Shown one piece after another: positions 10,961 to 22,800 of a stretch of DNA of 64,000 bases. Position numbers and translations under genes: made by a program. How positions within the stretch are numbered: the stretch's first letter is position 1; every line of letters starts with the position of its first letter. The stretch is from contig CM022951.1 in NCBI GenBank assembly GCA_012931725.1, positions 11,121,968-11,185,967 of the forward strand, in the 5' to 3' direction. The DNA comes from Litsea cubeba (Eukaryota; Streptophyta; Magnoliopsida; Laurales; Lauraceae). The notes under the pieces were generated by a model. The model worked only from the letters and a program-made list of their open reading frames with translations, did no database searches and had not been told where the DNA came from.

Positions 10961-12004
10961 AAGTACATAGGAATCCTTCATTTTAAGGATTTTCAACTCT
11001 CATATAGCTTAGTTGCATTTTTATTCTTTCTTTTAGTTTTCATTGCGGATTCTACACATTTTACTTGTTTGTATTTTCAGGGATTCCGCGGTTGGAGCAA
11101 GGAAAGAGGAAAAGAGCAACCAAAGAACTCTAACTTAGGAATTTAATTTGCTTTCTTAGAAAATCTTGTATTAGGATTCATTTCAAGTTTGTAATAATTT
11201 TTAAAGTTCATTTAATTTTTTCAAAGCATTGTAATAATTAAGGAAGGAGGACGGTTGGACGATACCGTCTCGGCCCCCCAAGTTCGTACACCGAAATTGG
11301 TGTCGGTGGCTTGGGTCGACTTCAATCGATCTTCCCCCAATTTAGTTTGGGAGGTGCGTATTTCGATACACCCACGCATCCCCCGTTAGTGGGTTAATTT
11401 TGTTGGTTGTTTGATTGTTTAATTGCTTTGTAGTGCTTAATCATTTTCAAACACACAAAGTAATTGGGAAAGCACACACTTAGTAAGGGCAATCATACCC
11501 CCAACAAGATAAGGATTGGATTTCATCACCATTTCCTTGCCCATAGGAACTCATTTTCCTCACTACTTAGGAATCCTTAGCCTTAAGTAAAATTTGAGTA
11601 GAAACGTGACCGTAGGACACGAGCTCATTAGGAGAAGACCATCAAAGGTTGTACCATTTGCGCTCCTTGACGGAAATCGGTGCCTAGAATAGCCTTGTCC
11701 CTTAAGGGAGACAGTTCATCTGTTCTAGGAGTTTGGTATTTAAGCGGAACCTTTGCCACGCGCATCGTGATCCCACCAATCCCCTGGGGGCTTGCCTGGC
11801 CGACTACGTTTCATAGGACCGGATTGGAGGCCTAGGTGTACTCTTCACAGTTAGGAGCTGTCTAGTTTAAACTTAGGTAGCCTTAGTTAAGCATAGTTAG
11901 TTTGTTTTTCAAAATCATTTTGTTTTGCTTGTTTGTGTTTAAGCATTAATCCTCGTTCATCATCACTTGAGCGGACCATCACTTTTGGAGTTGAGCGGTA
12001 GTTT
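10961..12004 (+). other. Athila untranslated leader
   Basis: About 1 kb between the primer site and gag with no recognisable protein. It contains a GC-richer stretch near 11250-11400 (for example gacggttggacgataccgtc, a possible hairpin), which could serve packaging or dimerisation. That role is inference. Confidence 0.6.
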
Positions 12005-14176
12005 ATGCACAATTGGTTACGTGTGCAGGGTCGTTTAGAGAGCTTCAATTTATTCGATATCCCTGTTGAGAATTTTGCGGACCCCATTGCCATTGAGGAA
12101 ATGGCTGACGGAAACCCACACCCCCAACCCATGACTCTTAGGGAGTACATGTACCCAACCCGATCTACCCAGCCCTCATGCATCGTCATACCCACCACGA
12201 ATGCCTCATTTGAGCTGAAATCTGGCTTAATCCAAATGTTACCAATTTTCCGAGGGGTGGAAAATGAGAACCCATATCAGCATGTGAGAAAGTTTGAGGA
12301 AATCTGTGGGACCATGAAGTATAACCATATGTCTGAAGAAGCCCTTAAGCTTAGGTTGTTCTCATTCTCGCTGAAGGAGAAGGCGAAAGCATGGCTTTAC
12401 GCCCTACAGGCTAATTCCATAAACACATGGGAGGGATTAGTCGAGGCCTTTTATAAAAAGTTTTATTCAAAACAAAAAACGGCCTTCATTAGACATACCC
12501 TGAACAGCTTCCACCAACTGGAGGGAGAAACCATGTATGAATACATGGAAAGGTTCAAAGACTTACTGTTACAATGCCCGCATCACGGATTCGAAAAGAT
12601 CCGGCTAGTCCAAATCCTTTATGAAGGACTGGACTATCCCACCAAGACCATGGTGGAGTCTTTCTGCAACAGAGTTTTCACTCAAAAGACAGCTGACCAA
12701 GCTTGGACATACCTTGAGGAGGTCGCTGAGAACACTCTCCAATGGGAACCTATCAGAGAGGATCCCAAAAGACCCATTGTTGCAGAAAAAAGGGGCATGC
12801 ATAGAGTGGAACCCAAATTCGAGGCTGAGGCCAAATTGGCCACGCTGACAAGGAGATTAGAAGCCCTTGAAATGAACCAGACCTGTCAGCAGACCACCCC
12901 AAAGACCCTGGAATCATTAAAGATGAGCCAAGCAGTTAGTGACCCTACTGCCCCACCCTACACCAATTGTGGAGACTTTACCCATCCTGGATCCCAATGT
13001 AGAGCATTCTTTGGTCAAAGTCAGAATGAGAGTATGGAGGAGGTGAGTGCACTTTACCAGAATACTAGATATGAGCGGCCGAGGTATGATCCGTATTCGA
13101 ATACATACAATCCTGGTTGGAAGGATAATCCTAATTTTTCATGGACCAAAGGACAACACCAAGGAAACCCTTCTCAGCCAATGGCCCAGCATATGCCACC
13201 TCCGGGATACCAAAAGCCTCAAGTACCCCAAGTGTCACAGGGACCACCCATGGTCCAGGGTTATCAGAATCTTAATCCCCAGAATCAGCAGATAAGTTCT
13301 CTAGAGGACACAATGAAAATGTTAGCCCAAAATACCCTCCAATTCCAGCAAAGCACTACTCAGAATTTGAATGCCAATACCCAGTCCATTGCCAAGCTGG
13401 AATACACTGTCAGTCAGTTGGCTAGGTCAATAGCTCAAAGAGACAAGGGTACCTTTCCAAGTCAGCCCGAAGCCAACCCCAAAGGCCAAACTTCAACTGG
13501 CCAATTTGTTGTCCATGATGACAAGGGCAAAGTCCATGAGCAGGTCAATGCAGTGCATGCAGTTACCACCCGTAGAATGGCCTCAAGGGAGGCTGACACA
13601 CCAGAAGAGGACCCTAGGCAATCTGAACGGACCCAAGTGAGGAGGGAGCATGTAGTTTTGGAAGAAGAACCTGAGGAACAAAAGAAGGACCCAGAGCCTA
13701 CAAAGGAACCTGAGAAACCAGTAGGAGTTGCCTCACCAAGTGAGCCCCCTCCTAGATCCTTTATTCCCAAGGCCCCATACCCTCAGAAGCTAGGTCAAAT
13801 GAAAAATAATGTCCAGTTGGATAAGATCCTTGAAGTGTTCAAGCAAGTGAGAATTAACATCCCACTGTTAGAAGCCATCCAACAGATCTCGACTTATGCC
13901 AAAGTCCTCAAAGATTTATGCACATTCAAGAGGACAACCAATGTACCGAAAAAAGCCTTTCTTGCCCAGCAATGCAGTTCCATCATTACCACTTCAACCC
14001 CAATCAAATATAAGGACCCCTGGGTGTCCTACAATTTCTTGTCAAATAGGGGATCATCACATAGAACAGGCTTTGTTGGACTTGGGTGCGAGTGTCAACC
14101 TGCTCCCGTATTCAATATACGAGGAGTTAGGTTTGGGGGAGCTGAAACCGACCAAGGTGACCTTACAACTAGCTGA
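12005..14176 (+). CDS. Athila gag polyprotein
   Basis: A 723-codon frame. Residues of roughly 75-250 form a retrotransposon Gag domain (FRGVENENPYQHV, SFSLKEKAKAWL, EYMERFKDLL). Near codon 320 a degenerate zinc knuckle reads YTNCGDFTHPGSQC, with the first Cys apparently replaced by Tyr. A Gln/Pro-rich and then Glu/Lys-rich linker follows, and then the conserved Athila stretch before protease (ILEVFKQVRINIPLLEAIQQ). After about 14021 the frame is shifted: the genuine continuation into protease is in the next frame, so codons beyond KYKDP are artefactual. The start is the first ATG of the frame; the true start could be a little downstream. Gag would assemble the particle. Confidence 0.85.
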   Translation: MHNWLRVQGRLESFNLFDIPVENFADPIAIEEMADGNPHPQPMTLREYMYPTRSTQPSCIVIPTTNASFELKSGLIQMLPIFRGVENENPYQHVRKFEEICGTMKYNHMSEEALKLRLFSFSLKEKAKAWLYALQANSINTWEGLVEAFYKKFYSKQKTAFIRHTLNSFHQLEGETMYEYMERFKDLLLQCPHHGFEKIRLVQILYEGLDYPTKTMVESFCNRVFTQKTADQAWTYLEEVAENTLQWEPIREDPKRPIVAEKRGMHRVEPKFEAEAKLATLTRRLEALEMNQTCQQTTPKTLESLKMSQAVSDPTAPPYTNCGDFTHPGSQCRAFFGQSQNESMEEVSALYQNTRYERPRYDPYSNTYNPGWKDNPNFSWTKGQHQGNPSQPMAQHMPPPGYQKPQVPQVSQGPPMVQGYQNLNPQNQQISSLEDTMKMLAQNTLQFQQSTTQNLNANTQSIAKLEYTVSQLARSIAQRDKGTFPSQPEANPKGQTSTGQFVVHDDKGKVHEQVNAVHAVTTRRMASREADTPEEDPRQSERTQVRREHVVLEEEPEEQKKDPEPTKEPEKPVGVASPSEPPPRSFIPKAPYPQKLGQMKNNVQLDKILEVFKQVRINIPLLEAIQQISTYAKVLKDLCTFKRTTNVPKKAFLAQQCSSIITTSTPIKYKDPWVSYNFLSNRGSSHRTGFVGLGCECQPAPVFNIRGVRFGGAETDQGDLTTS

Positions 14177-15473
14177 TGCTTCAGTTAGGTACCCCAAAGG
14201 TGTTGTTGAGGATGTTTTGATCAAGGTAGGTGAGTTTGTTTTCCCGGTGGACTTTGTAGTCCTTGATACCCAACCACCAATCAGAAATGTCATTAAAATC
14301 CCGGTAATTTTAGGGAGACCATTCCTTGCCACTTCCAATGCCCTAATTAATTGTCGAAATGGTGTGATGCACCTATCATTTGGGAATATGACAGTCCAGA
14401 TAAACATTTTCAACGTTAGCAAGCAACCCAGAGATGAGAGTGATTATGAAATTTGTGAGGTGAGTTACCTAAAGGAGCTTATTGAGAGTGTAGGATCACA
14501 GTTAGTTTGTGAGGACCCACTAGAGGCCTGTCTTGCACATTTTGGAGGTAACATTGATGTTGAGAATAACATTAAAGAAGTAAATGCGTTACTGGATTCT
14601 GCCCCTGCTTTTGAGAGGAGTCAATGGCAACCCAAGCCAGAGATCTTGACTCCATCGGCTGCCCCACCTGTTCCATCAATTGAAGAACCGCCCAAGCTCG
14701 ACCTAAAACCACTACTTGACACCATTAAGTATGTGTTTTTAGGCCCAGCTGATACTCTCCCTATCATTATAGCCTCGGACTTGGAAAAAGTCCAGGAACA
14801 ACAATTGATTGAGATCCTGAAGAATCACAAAGAGGCTATAGGCTGGACAATTGCTGATATAAAAGGAATAAGCCCATCTGTGGTTCAACATCGGATCCAT
14901 TTGGAAGAAAATGCAAAAACTTCCAGAGAACCACAGAGGCGTCTTAATCCATCAATGAAGGATGTCGTAAGAGTGGAGGTTCTGAAACTACTGGATTCAG
15001 GTATCATTTACCCTATTTCGGACAGCTCATGGGTGAGCCCAGTCCATGTTGTACCAAAAAAGTCCGGGATAACTGTTGTGAAGAATGAGGGACACGAGTT
15101 AGTACCCACAAGGACCCAGACGGGCTGGCGAGTGTGCATTGACTATAGAAAGTTAAACTTGACCACCCGTAAAGACCATTTTCCCCTCCCATTTATGGAC
15201 CAGATGCTTGAGAGACTAGCCGGTCATGCCTTTTATTGTTTCCTTGATGGATACTCAGGCTATAATCAGATACCCATAGCACCCGATGACCAGGACAAGA
15301 CAACTTTCACATGTCATTTCGGTACATTCGCCTACCGGCGCATGCCTTTTGGGCTGTGCAATGCACCTGTGACATTTCAACGGTGTATGATGAGCATATT
15401 TTCGGACATGGTCAAGCGATTCTTAGAGGTGTTTATGGACGATTTTTCGATCCATGGGAGTAGTTTCCAATAA
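13896..15473 (+). pseudogene. Athila pol part 1: protease and reverse transcriptase
   Basis: The frame becomes genuine at about 14022, after a one-base insertion relative to gag. Protease lies near 14070-14100 (LLDLGASVNLLPY, the DLGA form usual in this clade), followed by ILGRPFLATSNALINC. Reverse transcriptase starts near 14940 (SGIIYPISDSSWVSPVHVVPKK), with DYRKLN, FPLPFMDQMLERL, PFGLCNAP and the catalytic FMDDFSIHG at the end. The frame ends at an in-frame TAA (15471-15473) just after GSSFQ, where the same frame resumes at once. This is a nonsense lesion within reverse transcriptase. Confidence 0.88.
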
Positions 15474-16154
15474 TGTTTGCATCACCTGAACCTTGTTTTA
15501 ATGAGATGTCAAGAGAAGAATCTTGTTTTGAATTGGGAGAAGTGTCATTTCATGGTGAAAAGAGGAATTGTCCTGGGCCATGTTATTTCTGAGAATGGCA
15601 TCGAGGTCGACAAGGCCAAAATTGATCTCATTTCCAACCTGCCACCGCCAAAAACGGTGAAGAACATCAGATCCTTCTTGGGCCATGCAGGTTTTTATAG
15701 ACGGTTCATTAAGAATTTTAGCAAGATAGCTGCACCTTTGTGCAATCTGTTATCTAAGGATGTGTCTTTTGTCTTCAATAAACCTTGTCTACAAGCATTT
15801 GAACAATTGAAAAAGGAGTTGACCTCTACTCCGATAATAAAGCCACCTGATTGGACAATTCCCTTCGAACTCATGTGTGACGCTTCTGACCATGCTATTG
15901 GGGCTGTGTTAGGACAGAGAGTGAACAAATCGCCCCATGTCATATATTATGCCAGTAGGACCTTGAATAACGCTCAGCTGAATTACACAACCACAGAGAA
16001 AGAGCTGTTAGCTGTCGTCTTTGCCCTGGAGAAGTTTAGACCCTACCTGATTGGGTCTAAGGTCATAGTTTACACCGGTCATTCGGCCCTTAGGTACCTG
16101 TTGATGAAAAAAGATGTGAAAGCCCGTTTGATTAGGTGGATTCTGTTGCTATAA
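15474..16154 (+). pseudogene. Athila pol part 2: RT thumb and RNase H
   Basis: This continues part 1 in the same frame after the stop. The RT connection is seen as NLVLNWEKCHFMV and GIVLGHVIS, then FLGHAGFYRRFI, then RNase H motifs (FELMCDASDHAIGAVLGQ with the catalytic Asp, TTTEKELLAVVFALEKFR with Glu). It ends at TAA 16152-16154 in LLL*EFDLEIRDKKG, where a Gln codon is usual; CAA to TAA is a C-to-T change. The frame continues without ORF-length Met until 16254. Confidence 0.87.
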
Positions 16155-17597
16155 GAGTTTGACCTTGAGATTCGGGACAAGAAAGGTTCTGAAAATGTTG
16201 TAGCTGACCATCTCTCCCGATTACCTACTGACCCCGAGCATGAGAGCATCCCATTGAGTGAGAGTTTCCCGGATGAACAGTTGCTGAGTGTCTCCCATTT
16301 TCCTTGGTTTGCGGATATCGTTAACTACCTGGTCATTGGACAGATGCCCGATCACTGGTCCAAACAAGATAGGTCCAAGTTTTTGTCTGAGGTTAAGCAT
16401 TTCTTCTTTGATGACCCATATCTGTTCAAGTATTGTCCGAACCAGATCATTAGGAGATGCATTCCGGAAGAGGACTTTTTAAGTGTGATATCCTTCTGCC
16501 ATGACCACGCCTGTGGTGGGCATTTTAGTTCTAGGAAGACCGCTGCAAAGGTGTTGCAATGCGGATTTTACTGGCCCACTCTTTTCAAAGATTGTCACAC
16601 ATTTTGTTTGCACTGTGAGCGTTGCCAGAAATTAGGCAGAATTACGCGGAGGAACATGATGCCTTTAAATCCGATGCTTATTGTGGAAATTTTTGATGTT
16701 TGGGGCATAGACTTCATGGGTCCATTTCCGAGTTCCTTCGGCAACTTATACATTTTGCTTGCTGTAGATTATGTCTCCAAATGGATAGAGGCGATTCCAA
16801 CTAGAAAGAATGATCGTCACGTGGTTATCAAATTTATTAAAGAAAACATCTTTTCTAGATTTGGTACCCCCAGGGCGATTATCAGTGATGGTGGGAGTCA
16901 TTTTTGTAATAGCACCTTCGAGAATCTGATGAAAAAATATTCTATCACTCATAAGGTTGCTACTCCGTATCACCCACAGACTAGCGGACAGGTGGAAGTG
17001 TCCAATAGGCAAATAAAGCAAATTTTGGAAAAGACAGTCAGTCCTACCCGAAAAGACTGGTCTTCAAGATTGACAGATGCTTTATGGGCTTATCGGACTG
17101 CCTATAAGACCCCGATCGGAATGTCTCCATATCGAATGGTCTTTGGGAAAGCATGTCATCTGCCGGTAGAATTGGAGCATAGTGCTTACTGGGCCATCAA
17201 AATGTTCAATTTTGATTTAGCTAAAGCCGGTAACCTACGCAAGTTGCATCTCAATGAGTTGGAGGAACTTAGAAATGACGCCTATGAGAATGCCAAGATT
17301 TATAAGGATCGGATGAAGAAAAACCACGATCAATCTATTTTGAGGAAATCCTTTGAACCAGGCATGAAAGTTCTTCTGTATAATTCTCGCCTGCATCTCT
17401 TTCCAGGAAAACTGAGATCCCGTTGGACTGGACCCTTCATCGTGCGCACTGTCTATTTTCATGGGGCAGTTGAGATTGAGAACCCCAAGAATGGGGATGC
17501 TTTTAAAGTCAATGGCCAGAGGTTGAAACCTTTTTTGGAGCTTAAGGACAAGGATGTCGAAGAAACCCTTCTTCAGGACCCTGTATATATTGCATGA
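16155..17597 (+). pseudogene. Athila pol part 3: end of RNase H and integrase
   Basis: Same frame as the preceding two parts. RNase H ends with VVADHLSRLP. The integrase HHCC zinc region is seen as HDHACGGHFSSRKTA...CHTFCLHCERCQ, and the DDE core as WGIDFMGPFP, IISDGGSHFCN and HPQTSGQVEVSNRQIK. The C-terminal domain has FEPGMKVLLYNSR and SRWTGPFIV. No chromodomain follows, as expected for Athila. The integrase part has no internal stop and all catalytic residues are visible, but it depends on readthrough of the upstream lesions. Confidence 0.88.
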
Positions 17598-19372
17598 GTA
17601 ATTTTCAGGGTCACTTCTGGCTGACAACGTGAAATTTAGAGCCGGTTGGTAGGCAACTCAATAATCATTTTTTGCATCAACCCATGGTAAGGCGTTCCAA
17701 TTTTTTTTCCCTTGTCTATTTATCATTTCACATTTTACATTGTATATCATTGAGGACAATGTTCGGTTTAGGTTTGGGGGTGTTGCACTGCATTGCACAC
17801 ATGTATTTGCCTGTAAATATTTAGATTTAAAAAAATTTTCAATTTCTTTTTATTTTCTCAAAAAAAAAATCCAAAAATTTCCATGGGATTTTAGCTTGTT
17901 AATAAGTTTCGATATCTTAATTTAGTATACTATCCAAATCCTAAAAAGAGTGTCACAAAATAAGTCTTGGAAAATTTTTTGCACATTTAGCCACATGAAG
18001 TGTAGTCTAAGTGAAGAGTGGGCACATTTGAGTGACCCTGACAAATCACTAGTAGAGACTAAACCAATTGAGTGTAGAGCCTTTCTAGTCCTCCAAGGTA
18101 AGGACTCTTCTGCGCTAATTCCGAGTAGAATGAAGAGCTACTCAAACTCGTAGTTTTCGGCACATTTCTTTTATCTCATTAGTGCCTATTTTTCCAACCA
18201 TTGAGGGTGTCATCAAAATTGCGAACTAACCTTGACTTGTAGCTTGTGAACACCTTTCTAGACCTGGTAAAGTGAAGATAGGCAATCTAAAATTAAAACC
18301 CCATAGCCATTAAAAACCTACCTATAAAAATATTTCCCTAGTAACTCTTTTTGAACCTTTATCCTTTATGCATTTTTCCTTAAAATTCCCAAAGCCTCTC
18401 CACCCAAATGAAAAGCCTTCAACCCATTGTTTTTTAGAAGTGTAAGGAAAAGATGAAGAAAGAAGGAAGTGTGCATTGATGATACTTCACATGATCTATC
18501 CAAGGAAAAAGTCTTCTCAAAAAAAAAAAAAGGGAAAGGAAAAAAAAGAAAAAGAAACAGAAAGGAAAGTTGAAATTCATGGGAAGACAAGAAAACAAAG
18601 AACAAAAAAAAAAAAAAAGGTGAAGAGGAATCAAAGAAAAATCCTTCAAAGAAAACTTAAGACTTTACTTTCTCAGAAACCCTAAAACCTCATTTTCCAT
18701 ATTTTTACCAAACCCTTTCCCCTAACCCCATTACAACTAATAAAAGACCTATTGGATTTTAGGAAAAGTTAGGATGTTCAACAAGTGAGAAGTTGAGTGA
18801 GCATTTTCACCGTCAGTTAAACGGTTGTTCTTTCCATGAGATAAATTCTTTAAAAATTCTTTGTTCTCAAAAGATATGTTAGTCCTTTTGCCTTGCCAAT
18901 ACTCACATATAGAGTGATAAGTCAGAAAATCTAAGCGATTTTATTTCCGAGAGTATGACTGTGAGGCTTGAGTCAAAACGAATGGATTTAGAAGGTGATC
19001 AAAGTTGTGTTTTCTCAGAACCCAAAACTGCACAAGTGTTGGCTAAATTCACTCAAATACACTCCGGGACTTGAGCATCATTAAAAGAGTTTTAGCAATT
19101 GGATAGTGTTCAAAACTTTCTCTCATTTTTATTAGCTTGCTACAAACCCGAGGATATAAATAAAAAGAATTTTGTGGGATTTATTCGCTGAAAACCCTCA
19201 CGAGACAAAACTCGTCCACTAAGGGAAACTTAGGGGTTTAAATGGCTTGTTGCACGAGCTAAGTGCAGCCGCGATTCCTGCGAAAGTGAGTTAGGATTTT
19301 TTTATCGTTTTCTGCATTTAGTTAGTTTTCTTTTATTTTGCTCGGGACTAGCAAAATGTAGGTTTGGGGGTG
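17598..19372 (+). other. Athila 3' region without env; internal and terminal PPT
   Basis: This is 1.77 kb between integrase and the right LTR. Elements of this clade can carry an env-like frame here; none is seen. A purine-rich run lies at 18510-18640. The 15-base string taggtttgggggtgt occurs at 17769-17783 and again at 19359-19373 directly before the right LTR; the latter is the polypurine tract. The internal copy could be a second plus-strand primer. Confidence 0.7.
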
Positions 19373-21122
19373 TGATGAGTTCACAAAAGATACACTTTCA
19401 TAGTATTATTTTATGAGTTTTCAAAGATAAAAGATAACTCAAAATACTATTTTTAGCATAAAAATCATAAATTTCCCTCCCCATCATGCTTGCTCATATC
19501 TTTCATTATAGATGGTCATTTGTATGCATATGAGTTCCAATGGCTTCCATAGAAAATATGTTAAAAAATACTCTCAATTATGTTAATTTCTCTTTGTAGG
19601 TGTTAATTGAAGATTAATTTGAAGATTAAAGTTGAGATTCAAGAGTTAAAGAGAGTAAGGATAAGTTTGGAAGACAATTGGATAAAGAGATGACAAAGTT
19701 AGGCCAACAATAAGAAGAAAAATGAAAGACCTGGGTTGGTATATTGATCATATCTTTTTAATCGGGTGTCTGATTGAGGTGATCGTAGAAGCTTTGGAAA
19801 GCTTGTTCTAAGATTTACAAATCATATTTCATGATATTTTTCCCAATTCGGACATTTCGGGGGTTAAAATCGCACATCAATCTGGGAACTGTTTTCTAAC
19901 TCGGGAATGACATTCATATGTTCATATTTTCATTCTTGTCTAGTCCCACATCGGAAAGAAATCAAAAGAAAGCAAGGCAAATGTTTCTATATAAGGAAGG
20001 GAGCTCTAGGCATTAAACACACAAACAAGGAGAGCCCCTTCCTCTTTACTTAAGCTTTTCATGTAATTGAGAGCAATTGTAGAGAGAAAGTGAGGAAAGC
20101 CTTGTAAAAATTAAAGATTTGGAATGGAAATGAAAGCTTTATCTTCTCCAATGGGTCCTATTCCTTTTGCTTATGCTCTTAATTTTAATTCCCTTGTTTA
20201 TGTTCTTAATATGTTAGAATAGATTTTTCTTCATTGCATTGTGCAACCTTCCATGCTTAGTTTCTATATTAGCATTCTTTTTACTATCTATGCTTAGGTT
20301 TGATAAATCATGCTTAGGAGTTAATATCTTTTGATAGTTTATGCTTACTTTTAATAGATAGTCATTAGGAATCTTTTCTTTTAAGAAGGGAAGAAAATCT
20401 TAGCTATTAGATTGTTAATTTTTATCTTAGAGCTTTTAAAGTTATATTTTCCAAATCTAAGCATTGATTTGTAATTAGATTTGAGTAATCTTTTTGGGAA
20501 AAAAGAAGAGCATTAGTGTTGGATTAGTGTCACTTAGTGGATTCTAGATGATTCAATCATCCATTAGTATTGCTTGTTTCTTGTTTTATTTACTTTAGTT
20601 TGATTCTATTCACTTTCTCACACACTTATTCACTTGTTTTGATTCTCACACTCCATTTCTCTATTCACACCATTAATTATACATTTGATTTTACACTACT
20701 TTAGCATATTTCTTTTTCTCTATCCACTCATTTTCTATCTTTCACTTGTTATTTTCACACACTTATTCTTTTGATCTATCTAACATTTTCTTCATTGTTC
20801 TTGTATTAACCTTGTTATTATTTTTTTTTTTTTTGTCATTAACTTTGTTACTAACTTGTTACTTAGCTTGTTCTCACTTGACTTTTTCTATTTTTACTAA
20901 CATCTTTTTGTTATCTAGTTCTTGTTTTCTTTTAGTTTGTATTTTTTTTTATTTTCCTTGTTATATATATTTTTTTTTGTTTCCATTGTTAGCTATATTT
21001 GAGTTGATACTCCTTTTCATTGATCATTGTTAGTTTCCATGTAACAATCCTTGTGGAACGATATTCGGACTTCCATAGTCTATATACTTGAGACAACCGT
21101 ATACTTGCGGAAATTGCCATCA
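19373..21122 (+). repeat. Athila 3' LTR
   Basis: 1750 bp, TGATGAGTTC...GCCATCA, followed by target duplication AGAGA (21123-21127). It lacks about 45 bp found in the left LTR near 9916-9960. Confidence 0.95.
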
Positions 21123-21127
21123 AGAGA

Positions 21128-21440
21128 CGATATTGGGTGAGAGAGACTACAATCTAATAAATAGTCGTAGGGAATAGAAAGGTGCAAGAAAGAAAGTAAA
21201 GTAGTTGTAGGAATTGAACGTTGCAAGAGTCGGTGAGAAAGAAATTACAAGATAGAGCAGAAGGAAAGAGGAGAGTCCATTTAGAAGTTGAATTACATGT
21301 ATATAACAAAATAGAAAGATCCTCCGTATCTTCACCAAATCATGTAACTTGCAATAGCTAAGATTTTTAGTAGAAACAATCTTTGATTGGATCGATCATC
21401 CCAGGCCTTAGATTTAAGAGCCTCATTTCTTGGAGGAGGG
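21128..21440 (-). repeat. 5' flank of F-box copy A
   Basis: Matches the regions upstream of copy B (about 28110-28360) and of copy C (47513-47610), sharing gagaaagaaattacaagat and aaagatcctccgtatcttc. It was separated from the copy A start codon by the Athila insertion and presumably held promoter sequence. Confidence 0.7.
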
Positions 21441-22371
21441 AGCGTGAAAGGGTTGAATTGAAATTAACCAGGTCCCACAAGTGTAAGGGATACTTTCCTC
21501 AGTAACAGCTATGTCACCAAATCATGAAACAAATTCCTGAAACTCCATCGTTGATATATCCTCAAGTTTCGACTCAAATGGAGTGGATGCCACCACTATG
21601 ATTGTGGAACACGATGGAATCATGATAGCAATCCACATCAACGCGACACACGTTTCCGTCATGGTGCTCAGTTGTACAATACAACCCACTCTATTTGGAC
21701 TCGAGCCTGAGAATATATTAAAGAAGGGATGGGATTAATCTTGAGCAGTTTTGGTTATTTCAATGTGGGCCACACAATGGAGTTCTAGAAACTGTTACTC
21801 ATGGGTAGAAAACTCTCCGAGTTGACTCTTGGCTCTCCCAAGTCATCTCGTTTTGACAAATGACTGAGTCAAAAATAAGGGAGACGTGGTTGAGTCATCT
21901 CATTTTAATAATTAAGTTGTTTGCATTTCAAGCCATTTAATAGACAGATCTAACTTTAAACTATTAAAGTTTATTTATAAATAATCATAAATGAGGTTTG
22001 GTGTTAGTAATTTAAAAATGATGGCGAGAATGTAATTTGAAAATCATTTACATTTGATATTCGGACTAACAAATTATATATTATGAAATATTTTTTTCGT
22101 TTATTTTCTTTATTGTTGTACTTTTCTTTCATATATAAATTTATTAATTTGAGCTGATTATCATGAATGCATGTAAATAAATGTGTTTTTATATTTTATA
22201 AGTAATGACTCATTTTTAAGTATTTTTGAAATTATTTAAAATAAAAAATGACTCTCCAGAGTCTCTGCATTGACTCTATATAAGTCAATTTTTTTTCATT
22301 GGACTAGTCGAGTTTGAATCACGAGTTGTCCGGCCTTGTTTGTTACAGGTTACCGTATAATAATTGCAATA
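21441..22371. repeat. Intergenic, diverged dispersed repeat
   Basis: No gene seen. A stretch near 21560-21800 resembles 22560-22800 (both contain a version of gtgggcc...atggagtt...agaaactg), so these look like two old copies of one dispersed repeat. The rest is AT-rich and unremarkable. Confidence 0.4.
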
Positions 22372-22426
22372 GAGGATCGGACTCTTTCCTCACTTGTCAG
22401 ATCACGAGGAAAGAGTCTCGATCCTC
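22372..22426. repeat. Perfect-stem foldback
   Basis: Arms gaggatcggactctttcctc (22372-22391) and its near-exact reverse complement (22406-22426, one extra base) enclose a 14-nt loop. A transcript would form a ~20-bp hairpin. It may be a very small MITE or a miRNA-like foldback; no independent support. Confidence 0.55.
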
Positions 22427-22559
22427 TTTCGCAGCGGTTAAACAATCGTGAAATAAATATCTCAAACTCCATCATGGGCCCACAAAGATATAACCTGAAG
22501 CGTTCAAGATGAATCACATACCTTAATTTAGTGGTATAGGCTTTAGCTTCAATTCAAAA

Positions 22560-22800
22560 GTAGTAGGTCCTACTGTTCGATTGAGTACATGATAGAAACG
22601 TGACTAGGCACTAATGTGGCATCGCTGCTGATGTAGCGTATCCCAATTTCCATCGTGTGATTGATTGTATAGTATGACCCACTCATTTTGAATTGGAATT
22701 TGAAGATACATCACTGGAGGATGACATTCATCTTTAAGGGTCCAAACTATCTTTATGTGGGCCTCAAGATGGAGTTTTAGAGATTTGTTGCACGGCCTCA
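22560..22800. repeat. Second copy of diverged dispersed repeat
   Basis: Shares blocks with 21560-21800 (cccactca/ttg, gtgggcctcaagatggag versus gtgggccacacaatggag). There is no coding potential. The 22427-22559 and 22801-23170 flanks show nothing recognisable except a short direct duplication of agaatggaggccc near 22917-22950. Confidence 0.4.

Larger units (their letters stand above)
9134..21122 (+). mobile_element. Athila-type Ty3 retrotransposon, nearly full length
   Basis: An 11,989-bp element with LTRs at 9134-10932 and 19373-21122, target duplication AGAGA (9129-9133, 21123-21127), a tRNA-Asp-type primer site, gag (12005-14176), pol (about 13896-17597) and a polypurine tract before the right LTR. 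The protease carries DLGAS and reverse transcriptase FMDD, as in the Athila/Tat side of Ty3. A +1 frameshift near 14021 and two in-frame stops (15471-15473, 16152-16154) break pol. The 1.77 kb between pol and the right LTR has no env-like frame. It lies in the 5' flank of F-box copy A. Confidence 0.95.

Noticed and set aside
18476..18685. Lys-rich 69-codon frame in the Athila 3' region
   Set aside because: It is the translation of a purine-rich run; there is no domain and no conservation.
17598..19372. env-like gene of Athila
   Set aside because: No frame of useful length and no membrane-protein pattern in the interval.
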